Source of the DNA: Promethearchaeota archaeon
GTDB lineage: Archaea; Asgardarchaeota; Lokiarchaeia; Sigyniarchaeales; SOKP01
Direction: 5' to 3'
DNA: 32,646 nucleotides
Assembly (NCBI GenBank): GCA_019058015.1
Contig: JAHLWH010000234.1
Span: forward strand, 1-32,646
The notes beneath the pieces are model-generated. The model did not search any database, had not been told where the DNA came from, and saw only the letters and a list, made by a program, of their open reading frames with translations. Position 1 is the stretch's first letter, and each line of letters opens with the position of its first letter. Shown here one piece after another: positions 8,451 to 16,278 of the stretch. The translations under genes and the position numbers were made by a program.

Positions 8451-9257
8451 GTGATAAAAATATTTGATAAATTTTTAGAAGGAAAGGGTGCCGTTATAAC
8501 TGGTGCTGCTTCTGGATTTGGAAGAGATATTGCCTTAAAATACGCAGAATTAGGTGCAAACCTGGTTTTAAATGACATAAATGAGGAAGGACTTGATGAA
8601 ACCGCAAAAATGGTTAAATCTAAATTTGGCTCCCAAGTGCTCTCTATTATAGCTGATGTGTCAATTGGGGATGAAGTAAATCAAATGAGGAAAAAAGCCT
8701 TTTCTACTTTTGATAATATATTTGTGCTAGTAAACAATGCAGGAGGAGGTGTCTCGTCTTTTAAAAATATTCTTGCCAGAACAGAAGAAGATTGGCATAA
8801 AATTTTAGATATTAATTTAAAAAGTCAATGGTTGATGGCTAAAGCGTTCTGTAGAAAAATGAAACCACAAAAATTTGAACCAATATCTGGGAAGGTAATT
8901 AATATGGCTTCAATAGCTGGTGTGCGGCCAGAAGCACAAACACCCGTGTATAGCATAGCTAAGGCTGGAATTATTGCGTTAACAAAAATATTGGCAGAAC
9001 AACTCGCACCAAAAATGACGGTTAATAGTATAGCTCCTGGATACCATATAACTGGACTCTATAATAATTCAGAACAAGTATTAAAAGACGCAATGGAGGT
9101 TCAGGGTATAAAAACCCCCTTAAATAGATTGGGAACAGTTGAAGATGTGTCAAAAGTTGCTGTATTTTTAGCCTCACCACTCTCTGATTTCATTACAGCT
9201 GAAAATATCGTTGTAGATGGCGGTGTAATTACAGTAGGTGTGGCTGCACATTTATAA
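8451..9257 (+). CDS. Short-chain dehydrogenase/reductase
   Basis: This is a classical SDR-family NAD(P)-dependent oxidoreductase of 268 residues. It shows the cofactor-binding TGAASGFG (17-24), an acidic-strand end LVLNDIN suggesting NAD preference, NNAGG (95-99), the catalytic Ser154 in MASIAG and Tyr167/Lys171 in YSIAK, and the C-terminal ENIVVDGG segment. Substrate cannot be read from sequence; 3-oxoacyl or sugar/polyol dehydrogenases are the usual relatives. The start is unsettled. GTG at 8451 overlaps a Shine-Dalgarno-like AGGTGA (8449-8454), which is ideally spaced (five bases) for ATA at 8460, giving a protein that begins FDKFLEGKGAVITG as SDR proteins often do. No operon partner is evident. 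Confidence 0.9.
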   Translation: MIKIFDKFLEGKGAVITGAASGFGRDIALKYAELGANLVLNDINEEGLDETAKMVKSKFGSQVLSIIADVSIGDEVNQMRKKAFSTFDNIFVLVNNAGGGVSSFKNILARTEEDWHKILDINLKSQWLMAKAFCRKMKPQKFEPISGKVINMASIAGVRPEAQTPVYSIAKAGIIALTKILAEQLAPKMTVNSIAPGYHITGLYNNSEQVLKDAMEVQGIKTPLNRLGTVEDVSKVAVFLASPLSDFITAENIVVDGGVITVGVAAHL

Positions 9258-9507
9258 ACTAATTATAACCTAAAAATATTAATTTTTCATTTTTTCTTTT
9301 TATATAAAGGCGGAAATGAAAATCTTTTTTATCAGACGCTGGTTCTGGAAACAAGATTCTACTTTACAGTCATTAAATATTAATATATTATTGAAAATAA
9401 ACAAAGGTTTAATCTGAAAAAAAATTATCTTACATTTATTAGCTTATTCTAATAAAATATAAAAACAAATTTAAAATTAAACCTATAACTATGATTTATG
9501 AGGAAAT
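9258..9507. other. Intergenic leader upstream of sufC
   Basis: This AT-rich stretch contains a TATA-like TTTTTATATAAAG (about 9297-9309) and a 33-codon frame from ATG 9316 to TGA 9417, preceded by GGCGGAA. The small frame has no recognisable similarity and its ATG lies before the start site this TATA box would give, so I do not call it a gene. A long leader for sufC is possible. Confidence 0.35.
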
Positions 9508-10305
9508 ATGTCATCAGACGTTTTACTTTCAGTTAAGGATATTTCTATTCTCTCGGAAGATAGGCAGTGTAATATTGTTGATACAATATCATTTGATGTG
9601 ATGGAAGGAAGTATTCATTCGATAATTGGACCTAATGGAGCAGGAAAATCAACCTTAGGATATGCAATAATGGGAGTTTACCATCCATGCAGTGGTAAGA
9701 TTTTTTTTGAGGGGGAAGACATTACAGACTTGTCTATTACGGAGAGAGCAAAGAGGGGAATTACACTTGCTTGGCAGACTCCAACTAGGTTTGATGGTTT
9801 ATCGGTTTATGACTATATTGGTGTCAGTGTCAAAGATAAAAATTTAATTGAGCAAAGAGTGGGAGAAGCGTTAGAAATAGTTAGTTTAGATCCGGACATT
9901 TATCTTAAGCGAAAGGTAGATGCAAATTTGAGTGGAGGAGAGAGAAAGAGAATCGAATTAGCTGCAGTAATTGCGATGCGTCCTAAGCTTGTTATTTTAG
10001 ATGAAGCAGAGGCGGGAATGGATTTAATCGTTTTAGAGTCTTTTATGGACATTTTCAATAAAATTAAAAAGCTCGGAATGACCATCTTATTAATTACCCA
10101 CCGAGAAGATATTGGAATGGTTTCTGATAATTCAACACTGATTTGGGATGGAAAAGTCTTGGCAAATGGCCCTTTTCGGGATATTATGGTCTTATATTGC
10201 CAAAAAGCGGGATTAAAAAAGATTTGCAACAGAACATTGTTTAATCAGTTTGATGAATGTATAGATAAAATTATTGAAGAGGAAACACGGGAAAATAAAA
10301 TATGA
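9508..10305 (+). CDS. sufC: SufC-like Fe-S assembly ATPase
   Basis: SufC is the cytosolic ABC-type ATPase that drives the SUF iron-sulfur scaffold. The 265-residue protein has Walker A GPNGAGKST (41-49), a Q-loop in LAWQTPTRF, the signature LSGGERKR (141-148), Walker B LVILDEAEAGMD (161-172) and the switch His198. The SufC-specific cues are the long gap before the signature, the FEGEDITDLS segment and its partner gene. The ATG is preceded by GAGGA at five bases. The stop overlaps the start of the SufB/D gene in an ATGA, so the two are translationally coupled, as in two-gene archaeal SUF systems. There is no SufS or SufE next to it; sulfur may come from the IscS encoded near 14 kb, which is an inference. 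Confidence 0.92.
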   Translation: MSSDVLLSVKDISILSEDRQCNIVDTISFDVMEGSIHSIIGPNGAGKSTLGYAIMGVYHPCSGKIFFEGEDITDLSITERAKRGITLAWQTPTRFDGLSVYDYIGVSVKDKNLIEQRVGEALEIVSLDPDIYLKRKVDANLSGGERKRIELAAVIAMRPKLVILDEAEAGMDLIVLESFMDIFNKIKKLGMTILLITHREDIGMVSDNSTLIWDGKVLANGPFRDIMVLYCQKAGLKKICNRTLFNQFDECIDKIIEEETRENKI

Positions 10306-11252
10306 GTGAAAGAAGTGATTCTAGTGAAATCTTAAATAGCTTAGAAAAATATAATCTTGATATTAGTGATTATCTTCCATCTCATAGTGGTCCAAAATTA
10401 GTTCTGAATTTTAATAAGATAACAACCGTTAGTGAAGTTGAGGGTATAATACTCAAAGGTCGAGAGATTGAGAATGGAATTATAGCTGACATTGTGATTA
10501 AAGAAGGAACTGTATTGGAAGATCCTATCCATTTATGTTTCGGAGTCAATAAAGAAACAGGGCTCCAAGAAATCTTTCCTAGAATCATCGCAGAAGATAA
10601 TAGCAGCGTGACTTTACAGGCTCACTGCTCTTTTCCAAATGCAAAAAACCTAACTCATAAAATGTTTGGACACATATACGTTGGTAAAAATTGCAAATTC
10701 GTTTATAATGAAACACACTATCATGGTGAGCATAATGGGACCACCGTAGCGCCAGTATCTTATGTTTATGTGGGAGAAAATAGTTATTTTGAGAATAATT
10801 TCTTTTTAACTCAGGGAACAATTGGTCGTATGAAGATTCAAATAGACATTTATGCTTTTAAGGATAGTATAATCAATTCAAATGTGAAAGCTTTTGGTAA
10901 AAATTCATTGGATTCAATTCGTGTAAGAGATGCAGTCTTTTTGGAGGGAGAAAATGCCAGAAGTATAATAAAAATGAAAGCTGCAGCCATTGGTGGAGGT
11001 GAAGTAATGATGTTCGGTATTACAGAGGGCAATGCAGCGAATACAACAGGTCATGTGGATTGCACTGAAATCGTAAAAGACCGAGGATCTAGATGCCGAG
11101 CAATCCCCCTTATTAGGGCTACTGATGAGAGTTGCCATATAACTCATGAAGCAAGTTTAGGTAAGGTAGATTCGGCACAGTTAAATGCATTAATGGCTCG
11201 TGGTTTGGATGAAGATGAAGCAACAGATTTAATTATAAAAAACATGCTTTAA
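10302..11252 (+). CDS. sufB: SufB/SufD-family Fe-S scaffold protein
   Basis: This 316-residue protein is the single SufB/D-type partner of SufC and should form the cluster-building scaffold complex. It is much shorter than bacterial SufB (about 470 residues), as in minimal archaeal SUF pairs. The right-handed beta-helix core covers roughly residues 90-260, rich in short strands and Asn/Gly turns. The C-terminal signature HITHEASLGKVDSAQLNALM and the RGLDEDEA segment (about 280-308) carry the conserved His/Glu region used for cluster binding and SufC contact. Whether it is functionally SufB or SufD cannot be told from sequence; it presumably serves both roles as a homodimer. It overlaps sufC by four bases and is followed 39 bases later by a winged-helix gene. 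Confidence 0.9.
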   Translation: MSERSDSSEILNSLEKYNLDISDYLPSHSGPKLVLNFNKITTVSEVEGIILKGREIENGIIADIVIKEGTVLEDPIHLCFGVNKETGLQEIFPRIIAEDNSSVTLQAHCSFPNAKNLTHKMFGHIYVGKNCKFVYNETHYHGEHNGTTVAPVSYVYVGENSYFENNFFLTQGTIGRMKIQIDIYAFKDSIINSNVKAFGKNSLDSIRVRDAVFLEGENARSIIKMKAAAIGGGEVMMFGITEGNAANTTGHVDCTEIVKDRGSRCRAIPLIRATDESCHITHEASLGKVDSAQLNALMARGLDEDEATDLIIKNML

Positions 11253-11291
11253 TGAGGTGTCAAAATAGTAAAAGAAAATACAAAATATAAT

Positions 11292-11915
11292 ATGCATAGA
11301 TTTATAGGGAAACAAATTATAGATGAGATTCAGCCTTGGTTTGAATTTTCTACAAGTTTACCATGGGACGAAAGAAGTCCTCTGTGGGTATTTGATAATA
11401 AGGTAAGAAGGCAAATATTAGTTATATTATCTGAAAGTCCTTTAACCCTTGAAGAAATTATTGAACGAGTATTGTTTAAACCAGCGCCATTGATAATAAC
11501 AAAAGAAGAATATGAACCAAAAATAATATATCAATGGGATAAAAGAACGATTGAGAATCATTTATTTAATTTAGAATGGTATGGACTTGTCAGAAAGAAC
11601 GTTGATAAATATGAAATTAACTTTCCAATTCTTAATAAAGAGCAACTAGACGATGTTGAGAATTACGTTATTAAATTTGCAGAAAATTGGGTAAAAGTAA
11701 TTGAGGAATCCAAGGAAGAAATCTTAAGTAAATACCAAGGAATACATAAAAACACTCCAACAATGGATATAATTATTGAAAAAATTATTGAAAAATTATG
11801 GGGAACTCTTAAAAAGAAGGGATTAGTTTCCAATAAACCGAATCTCAAGCATCTATGGGGAGAACAGTTAAGAAAAACTAAATTCAATGAATGGGTCTTA
11901 AAAAATTTTAAATAA
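11292..11915 (+). CDS. Winged-helix DNA-binding protein downstream of sufCB
   Basis: This 207-residue protein has an ArsR-like winged-helix core: VRRQILVILSESPLTLEEII (about 38-57), a recognition-helix segment DKRTIENHLFNLEWYGLVRK (about 84-103) and a following wing. The remainder is a long helical region ending in basic residues. No metal-binding cysteines are visible. Position directly after sufB suggests it could regulate or sense iron-sulfur status, but that is only inference from neighbourhood. The ATG at 11292 lacks a Shine-Dalgarno site. A good one, GAGGTG at 11255-11260, is five bases before an in-frame ATA at 11265, which would add nine residues (one of several possible ATA starts in this window). 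Confidence 0.72.
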   Translation: MHRFIGKQIIDEIQPWFEFSTSLPWDERSPLWVFDNKVRRQILVILSESPLTLEEIIERVLFKPAPLIITKEEYEPKIIYQWDKRTIENHLFNLEWYGLVRKNVDKYEINFPILNKEQLDDVENYVIKFAENWVKVIEESKEEILSKYQGIHKNTPTMDIIIEKIIEKLWGTLKKKGLVSNKPNLKHLWGEQLRKTKFNEWVLKNFK

Positions 11916-11971
11916 TTATAAATTTCTTATTTTATGCCTTCTATTTTTTTATTAAATAAGGTGAAATTTTA

Positions 11972-12355
11972 ATGAAAATATTACACCATGGTTTAACATT
12001 TCGATCAAAAGAAGAAAGCGATAAATTATTTATAGATTTTCTGGGTTTAGAAATAAAGCGTTCTTTTATGGGCGAAAAATGGCTAATGAAGGAATGTTTT
12101 GGGGTAGATCAAGACATTGAAATAATTCACTATGGAAATGAAGAAGTCTTATTAGAAGTATTCATAATTGATAATGTCTCAGTAAAAGAAGATAAAATTG
12201 TTCATATTTGCATAAAAGTCGATGATAGGGATTCCTTGGTTGATAAAGCAGCTGCTATGGGAATCGAATCAATAGTTATTCCAAGAAAAGATAGTGAGAA
12301 AGGTTATTATTTATTCATTCGGGATTCTTCAAATAATTTTTATGAGATCAAATAG
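11972..12355 (+). CDS. Glyoxalase/VOC-superfamily protein
   Basis: This single-module vicinal-oxygen-chelate protein of 127 residues has two beta-alpha-beta-beta-beta units: HHGLTFRSKEESDKLFIDFLG at the N-terminus (trimmed here to the conserved helix-strand entry) and HICIKVDDRDSLVDKAAAMG in the second unit, with a final FIRDSSNNFYEIK strand ending in the Glu often used as a metal ligand. His5/His6, His in HICIKV and the terminal Glu could form a metal site. The substrate is unknown; the superfamily includes glyoxalase I, dioxygenases and resistance proteins. The ATG has AAGGTGA eight bases upstream. It precedes the gelsolin gene on the same strand by 61 bases. Confidence 0.75.
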   Translation: MKILHHGLTFRSKEESDKLFIDFLGLEIKRSFMGEKWLMKECFGVDQDIEIIHYGNEEVLLEVFIIDNVSVKEDKIVHICIKVDDRDSLVDKAAAMGIESIVIPRKDSEKGYYLFIRDSSNNFYEIK

Positions 12356-12416
12356 GTTTAAAATTGTTATTTGATTTTGAGAAATTATACTAAAATGAAT
12401 ATTATGGGGAAATTAT

Positions 12417-13010
12417 ATGCAATTGTATTTCATATCAGACAGAGGATTTTTAATAAAAATCAATAAATACGACTTTTTAGATGAGGACGTTTATGTAACT
12501 GATGATGGTAGCACTGTTTATATCTGGTATGGGCTAAGAGCTGCTAAAGAAAAAAAAGAAGCAGCTTTACGAACAGCTCGGCATATAGTTAGAGAAAAAG
12601 TAGGTTCTGCAAAAATTCTCTTAATGAATCAAAATGATGAATATGGTGCTTTTTTAGCCATGATGAACGATTTAAAAGGTGGTATATTAGAAGATGGAAC
12701 TTTTAAAACAAGACCTGAATTAGATTTAGAGGAGATCGTAGAAAAACCTGAATCCGATTTTGGTTTAGAATCTATGTTTAGAGTTGCAGCATATTATATC
12801 TCGTTAGAGAACTATAGTTATGATGAGCTTTGCTGGCTAATAGCCGAAAAACAACTCTTCATTATGAAGGGTAAAGCAAACACAACAGAAGATGAGATCA
12901 GGCAGAAAGCGGAGGAGATATATAAATCATCGACCACATACGATGAATTGGCGTGGTTACTTGGAGAATTGGATATTCTGGTTGATCAAGGCTATCTTAA
13001 AATCGATTAA
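12417..13010 (+). CDS. Single gelsolin-domain protein with repeated C-terminal motif
   Basis: Residues 1-90 match one gelsolin/villin module: LYFISDRG strand, then KYDFLDEDVYVTDDGSTVYI with WYG (18-39), which corresponds to the xDVxVxDxGxxIYxWxG core, followed by the long EKKEAALRTARHI helix. Gelsolin modules bind actin, often with calcium; Asgard archaea encode actins, profilins and gelsolins. The C-terminal half (about 115-197) is helical and contains two related stretches, YDELCWLIAEKQLFI (135-149) and YDELAWLLGELDILV (175-189), separated by a charged linker; I do not recognise this domain. The ATG is six bases after GGGGA. Known Asgard gelsolins described so far include one- and two-module proteins; this one has a single module plus the extension. 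No actin gene is nearby. Confidence 0.87.
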   Translation: MQLYFISDRGFLIKINKYDFLDEDVYVTDDGSTVYIWYGLRAAKEKKEAALRTARHIVREKVGSAKILLMNQNDEYGAFLAMMNDLKGGILEDGTFKTRPELDLEEIVEKPESDFGLESMFRVAAYYISLENYSYDELCWLIAEKQLFIMKGKANTTEDEIRQKAEEIYKSSTTYDELAWLLGELDILVDQGYLKID

Positions 13011-13224
13011 AAAATTGAATAATCTTACTTTTCTACTTTTAAATATATTAATATTTTAGTTAGTTTAAGTAAGTAAAAATTAAAAAAATTAAAAATAAAC
13101 ATATTAATAATTCTTTTTTACTTTACCTGGCTTTATATTGTTCTTTGGTTATTTTTTGTTTATATATTAAAATAAGAAAAGGGAATGTATTGGTAATATT
13201 AAAAATAGTAAAAAATTTATTATC

Positions 13225-13599
13225 CTATTCCTTCTTTTGTTTGGCTCTATAATTTTCTATTGCCTTACGTAATCCATCAGAGGCTAAGTTAGAGCAGTGC
13301 ATTTTAATGGGGGGAAGACCATCTAATGAACCTGCAATATCATCTCTTGTTATTTTCATAGCCTCATCTATTGTCTTTCCTTTAGCTAACTCCGTTATCA
13401 TTGAAGAAGTAGCAATTGCTGCACCACACCCAAAAGTTTGGAAGGAAATGTCATCAATCCGATCATCCTTTATTTTAATATAAATATACATTAAATCTCC
13501 ACAGACTGGGTTTCCGACCTCTCCCACAGCATCTGCATCCTTCATTTCACCCATATTTCGGGGGTTTCTAAAATGATCCATTACTTTTTCTGAATACAT
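13225..13599 (-). CDS. iscU: IscU/NifU-type Fe-S scaffold
   Basis: This 124-residue protein is the classic scaffold on which [2Fe-2S] and [4Fe-4S] clusters are built. All ligands are present: Cys33 and Asp35 in NPVCGD, Cys58 in FGCGAAIA, and His101/Cys102 in MHCSNLA. The N-terminal YSEKVMDHFRNPRNMG is typical. There is no C-terminal Nfu domain. It follows iscS on the same strand with a 45-base gap, which supports an iscSU operon with the desulfurase as sulfur donor. The window therefore holds both an ISC pair and a SUF pair. The LPPvK chaperone-recognition motif of bacterial IscU appears as LPPIK, although no HscA/HscB genes are seen nearby. Confidence 0.95.
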   Translation of the reverse strand: MYSEKVMDHFRNPRNMGEMKDADAVGEVGNPVCGDLMYIYIKIKDDRIDDISFQTFGCGAAIATSSMITELAKGKTIDEAMKITRDDIAGSLDGLPPIKMHCSNLASDGLRKAIENYRAKQKKE

Positions 13600-13644
13600 T
13601 TCATTTATACCTTATTTTTAATCTTTAATTAATATTTTTATATT

Positions 13645-14883
13645 TTAATGGTGCTGGTCAGTTTCGTATGTTGGATCAAACATATATTTTTTCCCCTTTT
13701 TTAAGGGAGACATCTTTCTCAATTTTTCGATAATAGGAGGGAGTTTTTCTAAAAAATAGTCAATATCTGCTTCAGTTGTATATCTTCCCATAGTAATTCT
13801 TAATGAACCATGTGCATCTTCAGGTTTTTGACCGATGGCTAATAATACATGAGAAGGTTCTAAAGATTTTGAAGAACACGCCGAACCTGTGGAGGTGGCT
13901 ATACCTTCCACATCTAAACTTAAAATTATAGATTCTCCTTCAATATATCTAAACCCTAAATTAACATTGTTTGGTAGACGCTTAGTATAGTGCCCATTAA
14001 GATAAACATCTTCAATATTTTCAGTAATTTCCTTTATAATTTTATCTCTAAATTTTGTTAATTTTTCAGATTCTTCCTTCATATTCCGTTTGCATAATTC
14101 TACTGCTTTTGCAAACCCGGCAATACCCGGAACATTTTCTGTGCTTGACCTCAACCCCCTTTCATGCCCTCCGCCATGTAATAGCGGTTCGATATACTTA
14201 CCCCACCCTTTTCTTACACCGTGTCCCCTGATATATAATAATCCAACTCCTTTTGGTCCATATAGCTTATGCGCCGAAGCTGAAAGTAGATCTATATTCA
14301 TCTCTTCAACATCGATTGGAACTTTTCCAAGAGTTTGAACAGCGTCAGTATGAAATATAACATCGTGTTTTTTTGCGATTTCTCCAATTTCTTTTATTGG
14401 TTCGATTGTTCCTATTTCATTATTTGCAAACATTATGGATATCAAAATTGTTTTATTGGTGATAGTTTCTTCCAATTCTTTTAAATCAATCAATCCGTAT
14501 TCATCTACAGGCAAATAACTCACTTTGAACCCTTGTTTTTCCAGATATTGACAAGTATGTTGGACAGCATGATGTTCAATTGCGGAAGTAATAATGTGGT
14601 TGCCCCGTTCTTTACTCTTAAAAGCTACTCCCTTTATTGCTAAATTATCAGATTCAGTTCCAGAAGACATGAAAAAGATTTCATCCGTTTTAGCATTAAT
14701 AAATGAAGCCACAGTTTCTCTGGAGTTTTCTAATATTTGAGCTGCTTTTTGACCCATAGTATGAAAACTCGATGCATTTCCATATGTTTCTCTATAATGA
14801 TTCTCAATTTCTTTGATAACCTCAGGATCCATTGGAGTTGTAGCAGCATAGTCTAAATATACATATTTCATTTCTACATTCAC
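13645..14883 (-). CDS. iscS: Cysteine desulfurase (IscS/NifS)
   Basis: This PLP enzyme converts cysteine to alanine and a protein-bound persulfide. The protein has His105 in AIEHHAV, HTDAVQTLGK around 178-187, the PLP Lys206 in SAHKLYGPKG, and the active-site Cys336 in STGSACSS followed by the mobile loop. The length of about 410 and the C-terminal extension ending YMFDPTYETDQHH are consistent with IscS/NifS group I. The longest frame begins at GTG 14883, but ATG at 14871 gives MKYVYLDYAATTPMDP, the usual family start, so I favour 14871. It lies upstream of iscU and downstream of the cysteine synthase/CysS block, linking cysteine supply to cluster assembly. Confidence 0.95.
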   Translation of the reverse strand: MNVEMKYVYLDYAATTPMDPEVIKEIENHYRETYGNASSFHTMGQKAAQILENSRETVASFINAKTDEIFFMSSGTESDNLAIKGVAFKSKERGNHIITSAIEHHAVQHTCQYLEKQGFKVSYLPVDEYGLIDLKELEETITNKTILISIMFANNEIGTIEPIKEIGEIAKKHDVIFHTDAVQTLGKVPIDVEEMNIDLLSASAHKLYGPKGVGLLYIRGHGVRKGWGKYIEPLLHGGGHERGLRSSTENVPGIAGFAKAVELCKRNMKEESEKLTKFRDKIIKEITENIEDVYLNGHYTKRLPNNVNLGFRYIEGESIILSLDVEGIATSTGSACSSKSLEPSHVLLAIGQKPEDAHGSLRITMGRYTTEADIDYFLEKLPPIIEKLRKMSPLKKGKKYMFDPTYETDQHH

Positions 14884-15020
14884 TTATGATTTAATTCCTT
14901 CTCAACAATTTAATTATTTTTCTTATATTTTAAAAAATGCCTTACTATTTGTTAGAACACGAAAAAGCAAATTACGCATTTCTTTTTAGAATTTATTAAT
15001 TATCTTATGATATATAACAA

Positions 15021-15608
15021 TTATGTCGTCTTAAAAGAATTTTCAACTTTTTTCAATAAATTTTCTATAGTTCTTCTTTCTTTTATACTAAAATTAGATT
15101 CAAAATCACTTCTTATAGAGGTGCCATAATAAGTATTACCAAAAAAAGTATTACATTTCTTTATTGATTCTAATAATAACTTTTCATCTCCTACATGTAA
15201 ATATATTGAAATATCATTAATTATTAGAATATTTGTTGGTTTTTGGATATATCTTTCGAGAGCTTTTGAAGTTATAAGATAATTATGATTTGCATTTCTA
15301 TACAATTCCTCTTGATTTTTCGCATTTAGGCGGGGAGGAATAATTTCTCCTTGTAAATTAAGGTAATTACAGATTTTGCTTTTCTCATAAAAATCTTTTA
15401 TTCTACCTCCAATATTTTTTCCTTTAATCATTATTAATTGTGGTGCAAAATCCAAAATGCTAATTTCCTTAGGATTTATTTGTTTATCTTCTAAAAGAAA
15501 TCGTATGAAATTTGCCGTATAGAATGTCTTTTTAGTATCGATTTCGCCGTAGATTATAGTCATATGCCCGATTAAACTCTCGAAATTTATATTATTATAA
15601 AAACTCAT
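15021..15608 (-). CDS. P-loop-like protein with degenerate Walker A
   Basis: I do not recognise a named family. The N-terminal MTIIYGEIDTKKTFYTANF resembles the first strand and Walker A loop of a RecA/KaiC-like ATPase, but the loop reads GEIDTKKT (21-28), with Lys where the Gly before the catalytic Lys is expected. A probable Walker B strand follows at NILIINDISIYLH, and the remainder alternates strands and helices in a 195-residue single domain. It could still bind nucleotide or be an inactive relative. It sits between the ThiW-like gene (36 bases away) and iscS on the same strand, which hints at co-transcription with the sulfur block but gives no function. The ATG start is preceded by AT-rich DNA. 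Confidence 0.6.
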   Translation of the reverse strand: MSFYNNINFESLIGHMTIIYGEIDTKKTFYTANFIRFLLEDKQINPKEISILDFAPQLIMIKGKNIGGRIKDFYEKSKICNYLNLQGEIIPPRLNAKNQEELYRNANHNYLITSKALERYIQKPTNILIINDISIYLHVGDEKLLLESIKKCNTFFGNTYYGTSIRSDFESNFSIKERRTIENLLKKVENSFKTT

Positions 15609-15644
15609 TTTTCAATTGAAAAAAAATTTAAATTTGTCTTTAAA

Positions 15645-16226
15645 TTAAAAGAAATCCTTCCAAGTTATTCCAGCTTTCTTTAAGACTTTCAGCATTAAAA
15701 ATCCCAAAATAGCTCCAGGGATACAGCTTAACGCGAATAGACCCCACCAAAATAATATGCCTTCAAATGTTGGAACTCCGTAAAGAGGTAGAAGAAAATC
15801 TGAAATAGTGCCACCAATAAAGATTGTGCCTATTGGATCCGTTAAACTGGCGTAATCAACATATTTTGGTTTTTTTTTGCGTAACATATAAGAAACTGTT
15901 CCAGTTATAAGTGCTCCAGAGATACCCCCAGGAAATGCTAATATCGACCCAATTCCTAAACTAAAACGTAAAACTGCAATAGCTAAGGCAGTCGTGCATG
16001 CTAAACTTAACCCCACTAACACACCCATCATACCATTTATCATATGGGCATATGGGTTAATTTTTGAACCAAAAATTTCAAAGTAAGCAAAAACATTAAG
16101 GTAGCTAAGAATTAAACCAACTCCAACAAATACAGCAGAAGTTGCAATTCTCTTATTTTTGTTAGTTTTAAATAATTTTTTATCTTTTTGCTCATCAGGT
16201 AATTGATTAGAATTAATTTCTTCCAT
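15645..16226 (-). CDS. thiW: ECF transporter S component, ThiW-like
   Basis: This is a small integral membrane substrate-binding subunit of an energy-coupling-factor vitamin transporter. It has five or six hydrophobic segments, a KRIATSAVFVGVG start after a polar N-terminus, NPYAHMINGMMGVLVG, and the LAFPGGISGALITG motif that I associate with ThiW, the putative hydroxyethylthiazole (thiamine precursor) transporter subunit. ECF S components need shared A/A' ATPases and a T subunit, none of which are in the window. The ATG is three bases after GGAG, the strongest start signal in this block. Thiazole synthesis uses sulfur from IscS-type enzymes, so the location among sulfur genes is suggestive. 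The substrate remains inferred. Confidence 0.72.
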   Translation of the reverse strand: MEEINSNQLPDEQKDKKLFKTNKNKRIATSAVFVGVGLILSYLNVFAYFEIFGSKINPYAHMINGMMGVLVGLSLACTTALAIAVLRFSLGIGSILAFPGGISGALITGTVSYMLRKKKPKYVDYASLTDPIGTIFIGGTISDFLLPLYGVPTFEGILFWWGLFALSCIPGAILGFLMLKVLKKAGITWKDFF

Positions 16227-16278
16227 ATCTCCATCTATTAATTCTATGTTTATATACAGTAAAAAACCACATTTTCAT

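Noticed and set aside
9316..9417. A 33-codon leader peptide before sufC
   Set aside because: No similarity, and the nearest TATA box would start the message after its ATG.
13011..13224. Small gene or RNA between the gelsolin and iscU genes
   Set aside because: Only AT-rich sequence without a convincing frame, promoter pair or stable fold.
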